In this document: positions 9,562 to 18,906 of the stretch, one piece after another
Numbering within the stretch: position 1 is the first letter of the stretch
Layout of the letters: each line of letters starts with the position of its first letter
Assembly (NCBI GenBank): GCA_964620915.1
Contig: CAZUKP010000009.1
Location: forward strand, 3,651-67,650
DNA from: Hyphomicrobium_A sp964620915
Lineage (GTDB): Bacteria; Pseudomonadota; Alphaproteobacteria; Rhizobiales; Hyphomicrobiaceae
Reading direction: 5' to 3'
DNA length: 64,000 bases
Made by a program: the position numbers and the translations under genes
Notes under the pieces: generated by a model
The model's database searches: none
Seen by the model: the letters and a program-made list of their open reading frames with translations, nothing else
Told to the model about the DNA's origin: nothing

Positions 9562-10044
9562 TCAAGCCAACAGCTTGTCCAGCGCGCCGTCGGCCGCCAG
9601 CTTGTCCTTCACTTTTTGCGGAATGGGATAGAGCACGCCCTCGCCCTCAAGCACGTGCTTGCCGTCCTGGTCCTCCACCCAACAGGTGAAGACGACGTTC
9701 TTCTCCCCCTTCTCCTTCACCTGGGCGACGGCGGTGTAGGGCTGGTTCAATTGCACCGGGGCAAGGAACGTCAGTTTCTGGCCGCCCCAAATCGCGCCCA
9801 GACCCGGCACGTCCATGCCAAAAATACCCGAAAACTTGGCGACCGAAATCATCCCATGCGCGATGCGGTTCTTGAAGACCGTGCCCTTGGCGTACTCCTC
9901 ATCGAAGTGCGCAGGGTTAAAGTCGCCGGAGATTTCCCCGAACTTCTGCACGTCGCTGTCTGAGACGGAGTACTCATGACGGAACGTGTCGCCGACATTC
10001 AGGTCGTTGATGCTCTTACAGGCACGTGGAAGCGGATTAGCCAT
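9562..10044 (-). CDS. MaoC-like (R)-specific enoyl-CoA hydratase
   Basis: This 160-residue hot-dog-fold protein belongs to the MaoC dehydratase family. The hydratase-2 motif SGDFNPAHFDEEYA supplies the catalytic Asp and His, followed by the conserved RIAHGMISVAKFSGIFG helix. Such enzymes hydrate trans-2-enoyl-CoA to the (R)-3-hydroxy form, as PhaJ does in feeding polyhydroxyalkanoate synthesis. No pha gene is visible nearby, so the pathway is not established. It is divergent from the GNAT/deacetylase gene, with about 150 bases between the starts. Confidence 0.85.
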   Translation of the reverse strand: MANPLPRACKSINDLNVGDTFRHEYSVSDSDVQKFGEISGDFNPAHFDEEYAKGTVFKNRIAHGMISVAKFSGIFGMDVPGLGAIWGGQKLTFLAPVQLNQPYTAVAQVKEKGEKNVVFTCWVEDQDGKHVLEGEGVLYPIPQKVKDKLAADGALDKLLA

Positions 10045-10192
10045 CGGGAGGATTCCTTATCAAGACGGACTGACACCCACTTTTTCATGGAAGGGTGGGA
10101 GGGGGCAACCGGCACCAGCTATTGCTCCACTGCGACGCGGTGGCAGTGCCCGGCCAACGGAAAGCCGCTTCTCTTAGACTTCATGCAGGAAT

Positions 10193-11992
10193 ATGTTCGC
10201 GCACGACCACCACCGGCCCGGACCATCTGCCCCCCGCGCCCTGCAGGCACACATCACCGCGATGATCCGCTTCAGTCGCATCTTCGAACTCGTAGGCGAC
10301 GCCGACAACCGCGTCTTCAACGACGTTGCAAAGCTCTTTCGCGCCGCCTTCCCGCATGAGCCGGAGGCTATCGAACGAATCGCGGCACAGCTGCGCAAAC
10401 GCGAAGCGAGCACGTTCGATCCCATTCTCCTGGTTGCGAGTGATCAGCGCAATCACGTCACCGGGCTTGCTTTCATCTACTACTTCTCCGACCTTCGTTA
10501 CGGCTACCTTCAATACATTGCCAGCGATCCCGAAAAGTCCGCGCGCGGCATAGGAGCGGCGCTTTACGAGGCGCTGCGCGAACTCCTGGTGGGCCGCGGG
10601 GCGCGCGGTCTGTTTCTCGACATTCCGCCGATAGATCCGGAAAAGGTTGATGATCCCAAGCGTCTCGCAGTCAATCGAAAGCGCCGCGCGTTTTATGCGC
10701 GCTACGGCATTCTCGAGGTCAAGGAAACGCTGTGGGATGTCGAACCGAACCCGCGCAACGAGGGCTATCTGACGACGCTGCTCTTTGATCCGCTCGGCCG
10801 CCGGCCGCGCTTGGAGCGGGCTGCCGCTCGCCAGGTCGCCAGGCGCATTCTCGTGGAACAGTATGGTTACGAGCCGAGTGCCCCGTTTGTCGCCAAGATT
10901 TCTCAGTCCTTCGCGGCCGACCCTGTGAAACTCGCTCCCCTCAACGATAATCCGGATGCTGCAGCGCCTACGTCGCTGAAATACATCACGCCCATCAAGG
11001 TCGTCGTCGCGGAACGCCATACGATACATCACCTGAAAGAGAAGGGTTATGTCGAACGTCCCGTTCGCGTTCCTGCCATTCTGAAGGGACTGGAGAAACT
11101 CCCCATCGAGCGCATCCCAACGCGCCGGTTCTCAGAATCGCACTTGACGGCCGTCCACCATCCGCACCTCGTGGAGTTCCTCAAGGCGATGGGGCAGCGG
11201 CTCGACGACAAGGCGATCATCTACCCAGAGATATTCCCAATTCGGCGGCCGGACCGCATACCGCGCGACCTTGAAGATCGGGTAGGCTATTTTTGCTGCG
11301 ACACATTCACACCCGTAACGAAGAATAGTTTTCGCGCAGCACGCGACAGTGTCGATGTCGCTTTGACCGGCGCATCACTTGTCGCCGAGGGGGAGCGCAT
11401 CGTCTATGCGCTGTGCCGTCCGCCCGGTCATCATGCCGAGCGGCGTATCTACGGTGGCTTTTGTTATTTCAACAACTCCGCGGTTGCAGCGAACTACTTG
11501 TCGAAACGTGGCAAGGTCGCACTTCTCGATATCGACTATCATCACGGAAACGGCGCTCAGGACGTCTTTTATGAGCGTTCCGATGTCCTGACAGTTTCGA
11601 TTCACGGACACCCCCGGCATGCCTATCCGAACTTTGCCGGCTACTCAGACGAGCGTGGCGAAGGTGACGGCAAAGGGTTCAACCGGAATTTCCCGCTCAA
11701 GCCTCCGATCGACGGCGCGGCCTATCTGCGAGTTCTCGAGCAGGCCATAAAGTTGATCAACAACTTCAATCCGAAGTATCTCGTCGTCTCGCTCGGCTTC
11801 GATATCATGCGCGGCGATCCCACCGGAGCATTCGACATTAGTCTGCAAGGGATCCGCCAAATCGGGCACCGCCTGGGAACACTCGGCTTTCCCGTACTTA
11901 TCGTACAGGAGGGTGGCTACTCCATTCGCAATCTGAGACTTGGCTCGCACGCCTTTTTCGTTGGGTTGACCCGTGCGTGGTACGGCCGGTGA
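10193..11992 (+). CDS. GNAT acetyltransferase / histone-deacetylase-like fusion
   Basis: This is a 599-residue bifunctional-looking protein. Residues about 24-190 resemble a GNAT N-acetyltransferase, with an acetyl-CoA loop in ARGIGAALYEAL. Residues about 250-599 are a zinc-dependent deacetylase of the HDAC/acetylpolyamine amidohydrolase superfamily: RPPGHHAE (tandem catalytic His), DIDYHHGNGAQDVFY (zinc ligands Asp and His), LGFDIMRGDP (third ligand), and the C-terminal VQEGGYS. One polypeptide would thus add and remove acetyl groups, on polyamines, amines or protein lysines; the substrate is not known. GCAGGA lies just before the ATG at 10193. An internal ATG at 10262, where the GNAT homology begins, is an alternative start. 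Confidence 0.85.
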   Translation: MFAHDHHRPGPSAPRALQAHITAMIRFSRIFELVGDADNRVFNDVAKLFRAAFPHEPEAIERIAAQLRKREASTFDPILLVASDQRNHVTGLAFIYYFSDLRYGYLQYIASDPEKSARGIGAALYEALRELLVGRGARGLFLDIPPIDPEKVDDPKRLAVNRKRRAFYARYGILEVKETLWDVEPNPRNEGYLTTLLFDPLGRRPRLERAAARQVARRILVEQYGYEPSAPFVAKISQSFAADPVKLAPLNDNPDAAAPTSLKYITPIKVVVAERHTIHHLKEKGYVERPVRVPAILKGLEKLPIERIPTRRFSESHLTAVHHPHLVEFLKAMGQRLDDKAIIYPEIFPIRRPDRIPRDLEDRVGYFCCDTFTPVTKNSFRAARDSVDVALTGASLVAEGERIVYALCRPPGHHAERRIYGGFCYFNNSAVAANYLSKRGKVALLDIDYHHGNGAQDVFYERSDVLTVSIHGHPRHAYPNFAGYSDERGEGDGKGFNRNFPLKPPIDGAAYLRVLEQAIKLINNFNPKYLVVSLGFDIMRGDPTGAFDISLQGIRQIGHRLGTLGFPVLIVQEGGYSIRNLRLGSHAFFVGLTRAWYGR

Positions 11993-12076
11993 TTGAACGT
12001 CTGATCCTGCCCCATCAGTGAGGGGCTACGGCTCGCCTGCTCCGCACCGCGAGGCGGAAGCGGCGTGCCTGCCCGA

Positions 12077-13108
12077 TCAGCGATAAACGTAAGTAATGCG
12101 AAACGTGCGATCGGCCAACGTCGCATTGTTGGGCGGGAAGGGAAACGCCGTCTGGTGAACGGAGAAAATGATCTGCTCGTCCATGGCGGTATTGCCGCCA
12201 CTCTTGAGGAGCTTCACGTCGGCCTTGTTTCCGGTTTCCGACAGGATGATGCGCACGGTCACGCGCCCTTCAAATCCATCCGGTGCGGGCATTGTCCGGC
12301 GCAGCGAGCGGATGACGTCGCGCCCAAACCGGTCGTTCTCGCCCGAACGCGTGATGCCGGGCGGACGCGTCGCGGAAGACTCTCCGCCATCTGAGCCCGG
12401 AGCAAAGAGCCGGGCCGTGACGTCGAAGGGCATGTCGAGGTCGAGCTTCTCTGGAGGCTTGGGTGCGGGTTTTGCGGCTGCCTTTTGCTTCGGTTTCTCC
12501 TCCGGCTTGGGTGGTGGTTCCTCGGCTTTGGCCGTCTTGGCTGCCTCCTTCGGCGATGCCTTTTCCGCTTCAGTCTTCGTTTGCTTTTTGTCGGCCTGCG
12601 CTTGTGCGTCGTCCAATGCGGGGAGGGCGGGCGTCGCGAAGGCAACGGGTGCGGTGGGATCGGGCACGGCCTCATCCTGTGGCGTCTCTGCAGGCTTCTC
12701 GGCGGGTGTCTTTTGTGGTTCGCGTTTCTGCTGTTGAGCCTCGGCAGCCTCCTTCGGCTCTGGTTTCTGCTCTTGGGCCTCAGCCTGCGGCTCCGACTTA
12801 CGTTGGGCCGCTTGGGCAGGCGAGGCGGGAGTCGGTGGTGCGCTGGCGGGCTGCTCCTTGGCAATCTGGCGGCTCTGCAGATCGGCCGCATCGACGATCT
12901 CAACGTTGATCGCGTCGTCTCGACCTCCAGGATTGCCGACATGGCGCGGCGGCGAGTTGGTGATCCCGATGATGAGGGCGATATGCCCGAGGGCGGCAAC
13001 GAGCAAGGCGATACGAAAGACAGCTTGATTGCTGTTCGCCCCCGCAACGATACGGTCGGTAAGCGCACGCGCGCTGTCTGTTGAGAGCTCTACGGTATCT
13101 GCGCTCAT
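12077..13108 (-). CDS. TonB-like energy transducer / cell-envelope protein
   Basis: This 343-residue protein has one N-terminal transmembrane helix (about residues 32-52, FRIALLVAALGHIALIIGIT). A long Pro/Glu/Lys/Ala-rich periplasmic linker (about 75-245) follows. The C-terminal globular region resembles the TonB_C fold (VTVRIILSETGNKADVKLLKSGG, then FPFPPNNATLADRTFRITY). TonB proteins transmit proton-motive energy to outer-membrane transporters. No exbB, exbD or TonB-dependent receptor is in the window, so this could be an orphan TonB paralogue or a TolA-like protein. Low-complexity linker codons make its antisense frames look open, but they are shadows. Confidence 0.75.
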   Translation of the reverse strand: MSADTVELSTDSARALTDRIVAGANSNQAVFRIALLVAALGHIALIIGITNSPPRHVGNPGGRDDAINVEIVDAADLQSRQIAKEQPASAPPTPASPAQAAQRKSEPQAEAQEQKPEPKEAAEAQQQKREPQKTPAEKPAETPQDEAVPDPTAPVAFATPALPALDDAQAQADKKQTKTEAEKASPKEAAKTAKAEEPPPKPEEKPKQKAAAKPAPKPPEKLDLDMPFDVTARLFAPGSDGGESSATRPPGITRSGENDRFGRDVIRSLRRTMPAPDGFEGRVTVRIILSETGNKADVKLLKSGGNTAMDEQIIFSVHQTAFPFPPNNATLADRTFRITYVYR

Positions 13109-13456
13109 GTCGCGTGTATGCCCCGATCATCGTCCCGCAGAAAGCCAGCATAGCGCTTGTGGGCGGTGCTGGCATCCCGGGCCCCGAATCCCAAGGCTAT
13201 CGGTGTAGATAGGGCGGTTTCAAGGAGGCGCGCAGCACTCTTTTGGAGTGTCGGAACTAGCCTTCGATCCGGCCGAGTTGGACATTTGGAGGGATGTCTG
13301 GTCTGACGTACGTTCGTTGCTTGCGAAGCTTGGCGAGAGGCAATTTTCCGCTCTTGTGCTTCGCGCGCCAAAAGGTTAGCTCCTGCGCGCTAGGGTTGGC
13401 AGCGGACGACAATGACGCCCGCAACGCGTACCCCCATCCACCAACAAGGAACCGTG
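13109..13456. other. divergent intergenic region
   Basis: About 350 bases separate the starts of the TonB-like gene (leftward) and the hydrolase gene (rightward). The region should carry both promoters. I could not pick out a convincing -35/-10 pair or palindrome, and the short open frames lack ribosome binding sites. Confidence 0.4.
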
Positions 13457-14473
13457 ATGTCCGCCCGCACGCTTGTGTATGCCCTTGTGGTGCTCTTGCC
13501 GGGCATATCCGCGCAGGTCGTGCGCGCCGATCCATTCCTTGCCGATTTTGCATATCCGCACGCCGTCTCACGTTTCGATTTCCGCTCGCAGAACCAAGAC
13601 GTGTGGATGTCTTACATGGACGTTGCCGTCTCGAAGCCGAACGGGCGAACGATTGTGCTCCTGCATGGTAAGAACTTTTGTGGCGCGACCTGGGAGGATG
13701 CGATCGCCGCTTTAAGCGCGGACGGCTACCGCGCAATCGTTCCTGACCAAGTCGGCTTCTGCCGTTCGGACAAACCCAAAAGCTATCAATTCAGTTTTCA
13801 ACAACTCGCTGCCAACACGCACGCACTGCTTCAGTCACTAGGAGTGGAAAAGCCCATCGTCATGGGGCACTCGATGGGCGGCATGCTGGCTATGCGCTAT
13901 GCGCTGATGTATCCAAGCGACACGGCAGCGCTTGTTCTTGTGAATCCGATCGGCCTTGAGGACTGGAAAGCCAAGGGTGTACCACTCGCAACCGTCGACG
14001 CACTTTACGCGCAAGAACGCAAGACCAGTGCTGAGAGCATCAAAGCCTATCAGCGCAATGTCTACTACAGTGGGTCGTGGCGGCCCGCCTACGATCGATG
14101 GGTCAACATGCTCGCCAGCATGTACGAAGGCGAAGGCGGAGATCGGGTTGCTTGGAGCCAGGCACTCACCTCTGACATGATCCAGGCTCAGCCGGTGATT
14201 TATGAGATTGACCAGATCAAGGTTCCGACGTTGCTTTTCATCGGCGAACTCGACCGCACCGCGCTGGGTAAGAACCGCGCATCTCCCGAGGATGCAAAGA
14301 AGCTCGGCAACTATCCCGTACTCGCGCGCGAAGCAGCGGGGCGTATCCCTGAGGCCAAACTCATCACCTTCAATGATCTTGGGCATTCGCCGCATGTGGA
14401 AGCCCCCGATCGATTCAACGCTGCCCTCGTTGGGGCGCTCGATACGATGATGGATAGCATTGATGAACGGTGA
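13457..14473 (+). CDS. secreted alpha/beta hydrolase
   Basis: This 338-residue protein has a Sec signal peptide (about residues 1-25, ending QVVRAD). The alpha/beta-hydrolase core has the oxyanion segment VLLHGKNFCGATW, the nucleophile elbow GHSMGG, a candidate acid in GELDRTALG, and the catalytic His in DLGHSPHVEAPDRFN. Substrate specificity (ester, epoxide, lactone) cannot be told. The frame is open to 13412, but the ATG at 13457 is preceded by AAGGAA at a good distance and begins the signal peptide. Its last 11 bases overlap the start of prfC, which suggests coupled translation. Confidence 0.85.
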   Translation: MSARTLVYALVVLLPGISAQVVRADPFLADFAYPHAVSRFDFRSQNQDVWMSYMDVAVSKPNGRTIVLLHGKNFCGATWEDAIAALSADGYRAIVPDQVGFCRSDKPKSYQFSFQQLAANTHALLQSLGVEKPIVMGHSMGGMLAMRYALMYPSDTAALVLVNPIGLEDWKAKGVPLATVDALYAQERKTSAESIKAYQRNVYYSGSWRPAYDRWVNMLASMYEGEGGDRVAWSQALTSDMIQAQPVIYEIDQIKVPTLLFIGELDRTALGKNRASPEDAKKLGNYPVLAREAAGRIPEAKLITFNDLGHSPHVEAPDRFNAALVGALDTMMDSIDER

Positions 14474-16112
14474 GACGGTTGCCCAGAGTGGTGCGGATCA
14501 AGACAGCCAAGCGCCGGCTGCGACCGTGCGGGCAAGCAGCGACTTAGCACGCCAGATTGCGCGCCGGCGCACGTTCGCGATCATCTCTCACCCCGACGCC
14601 GGCAAAACGACGCTGACCGAAAAGCTATTGTTGTTCGGCGGGGCCATTCAGCTTGCCGGCCAGGTGAAAGCAAAAAAGGACCGGCGCGGTGCACGCTCCG
14701 ACTGGATGGCGACGGAGCGCACGCGTGGCATCTCGGTGGCGGCCTCGGTGATGACTTTCGAATATGGCGATGCCGTCTTGAACTTGCTTGATACACCCGG
14801 CCACGAAGACTTTTCCGACCATACGTATCGAACGCTTACGGCCGTCGACTCTGCGATCATGGTGATCGACGCGGCGAAGGGCATCGAATCGCGCACCCGG
14901 AAGCTCTTTGAGATTTGTCGGCTGCGCGATATCCCCATCATTACGTTCATCAATAAGATGGACCGAGAGAGCCGCGAGCCGCTGGAGCTGTTGGACGAAA
15001 TCGAAAAGGTGCTGGCACTTGATACCGCGCCGATGGTTTGGCCGGTCGGCCGGGGCCGCAATTTCGCCGGTACGTATGATCTGAACCAGCCGCGGATCCG
15101 ACGCGTTGACGAAGATCCTGATGGACTGGCGGTGTCGGGGCCCGACGATCCGGCACTCGAAGCATTGCTCGAAGATGGTGCACTTACCGATTGGCGTGAA
15201 GAAATCGCGCTCGTCAGCGATGCATGCGGCCGCTTTGACTTGAAAGCCTTTCGCGAAGGAACGTTGACGCCGGTGTTTTTCGGCAGCGCGCTCAAGAACT
15301 TCGGTGTGCGCGATATCCTCGACGCGCTGGTGGCTTACGCGCCGCCTCCGCTCGACCGCAAAGCGGCAACACGCACGATTCACGCCGACGAGCCGGCCAT
15401 GACTGGCATCGTCTTCAAGATCCAGGCGAACATGGATGCCAATCATCGCGATCGCATCGCCTTCATGCGCGTATGCTCAGGCAAGCTCACGCGCGGGATG
15501 AAAGCCAAGCACGTGCGTACGGGCAAGACGATGGCGCTGCAGACGCCGCAGTTCTTCTTCGCTCAGGACCGGTCGCTTGCCGAGGAGGCCTACGCAGGTG
15601 ACATCGTCGGTATCCCCAACCGTGGGGCCCTGCGCATTGGTGATGCTTTGACCGAAGGCGAGGACATTCGCTTTCTGGGCATTCCGAGTTTTGCGCCCGA
15701 AATCCTTCGCCGCATCCGGCTCGAGGATGCGATCCGCGCCAAGAAGCTCAAAGAAGCTCTGCGCGAGATGGCGGAAGAGGGTGTTGTTCAGCTGTTCCAG
15801 CCAGTCGACGGCACTCAGCCCATCGTCGGGGTGATCGGTAACTTGCAGCTCGACGTATTGGCCGACCGGCTTGGCGACGAGTACGGACTGCCCGTGACGT
15901 ATGATACTGCGCCCTGTGATGCGGCGCGCTGGATTTCATCGGAAGACCCTGCGGCGCTGGAACGCTTCATTGCAAGCCACAGGCCATCGATTGCCACCGA
16001 TCTGGACGGCGACCATGTATTCTTGGCCGCGTCGGCATTCAATCTGGAGTGGACGCAGGAGAAGAACCCAGAGATAGTGTTTGCCGACATCAAGGCGATC
16101 GACCGCTCCTGA
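14463..16112 (+). CDS. prfC: peptide chain release factor 3
   Basis: This 549-residue translational GTPase recycles RF1 and RF2 from the ribosome. G1 is SHPDAGKTTLTE, G2 sits in the RTRGISVAAS region, G3 is DTPGHEDF, and G4 is NKMD. Domains II and III follow, ending in the RF3-typical C-terminus EKNPEIVFADIKA. The length is slightly above the E. coli protein because of an N-terminal extension of roughly 25 residues rich in Ala and Ser. A TTG immediately upstream (14460) could also initiate. I prefer the ATG at 14463, inside the 3' end of the hydrolase gene. Confidence 0.95.
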   Translation: MNGETVAQSGADQDSQAPAATVRASSDLARQIARRRTFAIISHPDAGKTTLTEKLLLFGGAIQLAGQVKAKKDRRGARSDWMATERTRGISVAASVMTFEYGDAVLNLLDTPGHEDFSDHTYRTLTAVDSAIMVIDAAKGIESRTRKLFEICRLRDIPIITFINKMDRESREPLELLDEIEKVLALDTAPMVWPVGRGRNFAGTYDLNQPRIRRVDEDPDGLAVSGPDDPALEALLEDGALTDWREEIALVSDACGRFDLKAFREGTLTPVFFGSALKNFGVRDILDALVAYAPPPLDRKAATRTIHADEPAMTGIVFKIQANMDANHRDRIAFMRVCSGKLTRGMKAKHVRTGKTMALQTPQFFFAQDRSLAEEAYAGDIVGIPNRGALRIGDALTEGEDIRFLGIPSFAPEILRRIRLEDAIRAKKLKEALREMAEEGVVQLFQPVDGTQPIVGVIGNLQLDVLADRLGDEYGLPVTYDTAPCDAARWISSEDPAALERFIASHRPSIATDLDGDHVFLAASAFNLEWTQEKNPEIVFADIKAIDRS

Positions 16113-16124
16113 TTGAGCGAGCCG

Positions 16125-16325
16125 TCAGGCTTCCGTACGTGCCTTCTTGTATTTGTCTTCCCAGCGAACCAGTTCTTCCTTGAGGTTTCTGACGAAACGC
16201 TTGGTGCTGCGACGTAATTTCTTTGTGCCATCGCCGCCCTCTTCGCCGAGTGCCTTCAAGAGTTTTTCGCCGTGGTCGATGGCGCTCAGCGTGTCGTGGC
16301 GCACACCGGTGACGAGTTCCTTCAT
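16125..16325 (-). CDS. small charged hypothetical protein
   Basis: This 66-residue, mostly helical protein is rich in Lys, Arg and Glu (C-terminus LKEELVRWEDKYKKARTEA), with no membrane segment or cysteine. AAGGAG is placed about nine bases before the ATG, which is the main reason to accept it. It converges with prfC, with 12 bases between stops. I do not recognise a family. A coiled-coil or nucleic-acid-associated role is possible but unsupported. Confidence 0.6.
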   Translation of the reverse strand: MKELVTGVRHDTLSAIDHGEKLLKALGEEGGDGTKKLRRSTKRFVRNLKEELVRWEDKYKKARTEA

Positions 16326-16503
16326 TTGGGTGTCTCCTTCCGCATTTGGCCCGTGGGCGGGTCCTGCGCCATCATCGCGCTATGGTGGAGCGATGTCATC
16401 ACGCGAATGAAGCTTTAGGCACACAATTCCACGACGAGCACTTCTCCCTCGTGTGGAGGAAGAAGCGCTCCGTGTGTTTGCGGGTCTGTCGGGAAACGCG
16501 ACC

Positions 16504-16761
16504 TCAGTGCGCCTGGGGAGGCGGCGGGCCTTTCCAGATGATCCGGCGCCCGCCCATGGTGCGCGTGCAGGATCTGCCGCCGAGTGTCCGCACCATCTTG
16601 AACGGCACCTGGGTTTGGGTGGCGTCCGTGTCGGTCAGGGCTGGAGCTGATTGGGCTTGCTCTGCAGGTTCGGAGGCGGTCGGCGCAGAGGTGTCCTCGG
16701 CCAGAGCAGGAAGTGCGAAACCGGCCACAAGAAGGGCCGACAGTGAAAGTGCTTGTTTCAT
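16504..16761 (-). CDS. small secreted hypothetical protein
   Basis: This 85-residue protein has a clear Sec signal peptide, MKQALSLSALLVAGFALPALA, with cleavage expected after ALA. The mature part is Thr/Ala/Pro-rich, then has a short ordered-looking tail with a single Cys (GGRSCTRTMGGRRIIWKG) and ends in a proline run. AGGA lies about six bases upstream of the ATG. The periplasmic location is supported; the function is not recognised. Confidence 0.6.
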   Translation of the reverse strand: MKQALSLSALLVAGFALPALAEDTSAPTASEPAEQAQSAPALTDTDATQTQVPFKMVRTLGGRSCTRTMGGRRIIWKGPPPPQAH

Positions 16762-16958
16762 TTTATGTCCTATTCCAGGTGCCGGGCATAGCGTAGCGCA
16801 TGGCGCACTTGCTCACGGCACTCCATAAGCGGGGCGATTGATTAATCGCCTTTCCGTAACGTCGGATATAGGTGCACGTGCCGTTCAACACCACTCACAT
16901 GCCCGTGGCAAATTGCGAGCAAACATTGATCGGATGTGCGTGCGGAAGGGATCAGGGG

Positions 16959-17348
16959 TTAGAGATCGCCGGTGAGAAATTGTGCGCTGCCGTGCCCGAA
17001 TGACCAATCCTCATCGGAGTTCTCGATGATCGACACCACAAGGTCGGAGGGTGCGATGCCGCAGCTGCGTTCGAGTTCTTCCGCCAACAGGCGATAGAAT
17101 GCTTCCTTCGCCTCGCGCCCGCGCGGGCGGCTCGTCACCTGCAAAAATACGACTTTGTCCGTTCGCGGGATGCCAAGGCCGGTATCCTCGATGATCATGC
17201 GCGAGGGGTTGTGCTCGTGCACGATTTGATAGCGATCGCGCTCAGGCACCTTGAAGGCGGCAAGCATGGCGCGGTGCGCGGCATCGAGAAGGCTTTTGAT
17301 CTCAGCGTCCGAGCGGCCTTCGATCAAATCAAAGCGAAGGAGAGGCAT
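16959..17348 (-). CDS. tautomerase-superfamily protein
   Basis: This 129-residue protein begins MPLLRFDLIEGRSD. The Pro that becomes residue 1 after Met removal is the general base of 4-oxalocrotonate-type tautomerases. The length and the second half (LQVTSRPRGREAKEAFYRLLAEEL) match the two-beta-alpha-beta Tautomerase_2-type members related to malonate semialdehyde decarboxylase. The substrate is unknown and no aromatic catabolic gene lies nearby. It is 82 bases downstream of the FAD-linked oxidase on the same strand and may be in its transcript. Confidence 0.8.
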   Translation of the reverse strand: MPLLRFDLIEGRSDAEIKSLLDAAHRAMLAAFKVPERDRYQIVHEHNPSRMIIEDTGLGIPRTDKVVFLQVTSRPRGREAKEAFYRLLAEELERSCGIAPSDLVVSIIENSDEDWSFGHGSAQFLTGDL

Positions 17349-17430
17349 GGTCCAGCCTTGTGTAGGGATTGGGACATGTTGAACGCGATGTGTTTACGCG
17401 TGGCGGCTGCACCAGGCAATGTGGGCGCGC

Positions 17431-18906
17431 CTATGTGTCCGTCTGCTCTTCGAGCAGATCGGCAAAGTACCCGCTTAGCAACCGGTTGTGCGGGTCGCGC
17501 TCGCGCCGCATCTGGGCAAATGCCTTCCAGCGTGGGCCATACGCCTTCTTCACCTGGGAGGCCGTGAGGTGCTTGGTTTGGTTGAACAAGGGGTGTCCAC
17601 CACGCGCACTGGCAAATTCGTTGAAGGCCTTGAGGAAGTCGTCCCAGCCGGGCCCGCCTGTTGAGACCGGGTCGATGCTGAAGGCTGAGGCATCGTGACA
17701 ATAGGATAGCAGAGCATTGGAATCGGCAACGAGGCGGTAGCCTACGGCCGGAAGTTCGCATCGGTAACCCGTTCGCTCTGCGTACTCCCGACAGAAGCAG
17801 AAGTAGTCTTCGAGAATGTCGAAGAAACCGTCCTCGTCGAACGACCACATGGAGAAGACAAACTTATGGGGGCCGGCCCGATCATTGTGGCGGATGATTT
17901 GCGCTTGCGGCTGCGTGCGTGCCCCGCCGACGAACCAGGCCATACCGCGTCGCGTCAGGCGACCGAAATACTGCACCAGCGCGTTTTCGATCTGGGCGTT
18001 TGGCGAGATGTGTTTGATCCATGCGACATACATCGGAGCATGCCTGCGCCAGAATGCGTTGCGTAGCCACCAGTTGCCTGACGAGGTTGGCTTGATGCCC
18101 GGCAGCTCTTGCCGCGTCTCCAAAACGACCTGATCGGCGAAGGGATAAAAGTACATCATCAGCGCGTAATTCTGCGCCACGAGGTCGGGCACCGCCGCCC
18201 GGAATTTGGCAAGTGAGTAGATTGAGTGGCGTGCATAAACGGCGGTCATCGGTTTGGCGCGCAGCGTGACTTCAACGATGACGCCCAACAGTCCGTAGCT
18301 GGAGCGTAATAGACGCATTTCCTCAGGATGTTCAGCTTCGGTGTAGTCGGCCACCGTCCCGTCAGGTTTCACCACTTTGACGCCCGAGACGAAGGAACTC
18401 ACCTGCCCCCAGTGCGAGGTTCCAATCAGCGAACTGTCCTTCGTTGCTGCGCAGGCCGCCGCGCCCAGCGTCACGTTGCCGATCTCGGTGTTGACATGGA
18501 ACTGCTTGGCGTGGCGTGCCAGCTCTTCGGCAACATCGATATAGAGCGCGCCGGCTTCCGCAGTGACGAAGTCTTCGCCCACCTCCAGAATGCGGGTCAT
18601 GTCCGTCATGTCGAGCATGGTTCCGCCGACGTCTGCGGAGCAGGGCGCGGGTGAGTGCATTTTGCCGACGGCGCGCACCGGTGTGGGGTAAGTAGCGGTA
18701 TCAGTGACGACACGCACCACGTCGTCGATCGTTTGCGGTTTGACGATCGCGACCGGCCGGTAGGTGACACCACCTTCCCAGTTGGTGACGCCATCCTGGG
18801 AAAGCTGCTCTGCCGCCTGCGACTGTTCGACCACGAGTGCACTTCGACTCGGCTTGAACATCGACGCGATCGGTGGCGTCAGCAAGATTGGAGCAAACAG
18901 CTTCAT
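17431..18906 (-). CDS. FAD-linked oxidase, D-arabinono-1,4-lactone oxidase-like
   Basis: This 491-residue flavoprotein belongs to the vanillyl-alcohol-oxidase/PCMH fold. The FAD-binding segment PVRAVGKMHSPAPC carries a His at the position used for covalent FAD attachment in aldonolactone oxidases. It is followed by GNVTLGAAACAATKDSSL and SSYGLLGVIVEVTLRAKP. The C-terminal ALO-type domain ends HNRLLSGYFADLLEE. Aldonolactone or alditol oxidation is inferred from the family. The N-terminus MKLFAPILLTPPIASMF could be a weak hydrophobic anchor. Glycerate kinase lies 165 bases upstream on the same strand. Confidence 0.8.
   Translation of the reverse strand: MKLFAPILLTPPIASMFKPSRSALVVEQSQAAEQLSQDGVTNWEGGVTYRPVAIVKPQTIDDVVRVVTDTATYPTPVRAVGKMHSPAPCSADVGGTMLDMTDMTRILEVGEDFVTAEAGALYIDVAEELARHAKQFHVNTEIGNVTLGAAACAATKDSSLIGTSHWGQVSSFVSGVKVVKPDGTVADYTEAEHPEEMRLLRSSYGLLGVIVEVTLRAKPMTAVYARHSIYSLAKFRAAVPDLVAQNYALMMYFYPFADQVVLETRQELPGIKPTSSGNWWLRNAFWRRHAPMYVAWIKHISPNAQIENALVQYFGRLTRRGMAWFVGGARTQPQAQIIRHNDRAGPHKFVFSMWSFDEDGFFDILEDYFCFCREYAERTGYRCELPAVGYRLVADSNALLSYCHDASAFSIDPVSTGGPGWDDFLKAFNEFASARGGHPLFNQTKHLTASQVKKAYGPRWKAFAQMRRERDPHNRLLSGYFADLLEEQTDT

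Noticed and set aside
10181..11032. 283-codon open frame opposite the GNAT/deacetylase gene
   Set aside because: This is a shadow frame; the plus strand encodes clear GNAT sequence over the same stretch.
16346..16828. 160-codon open frame over the small secreted gene
   Set aside because: The minus-strand frame has a clean signal peptide and ribosome binding site. The plus frame is low-complexity and unsupported.
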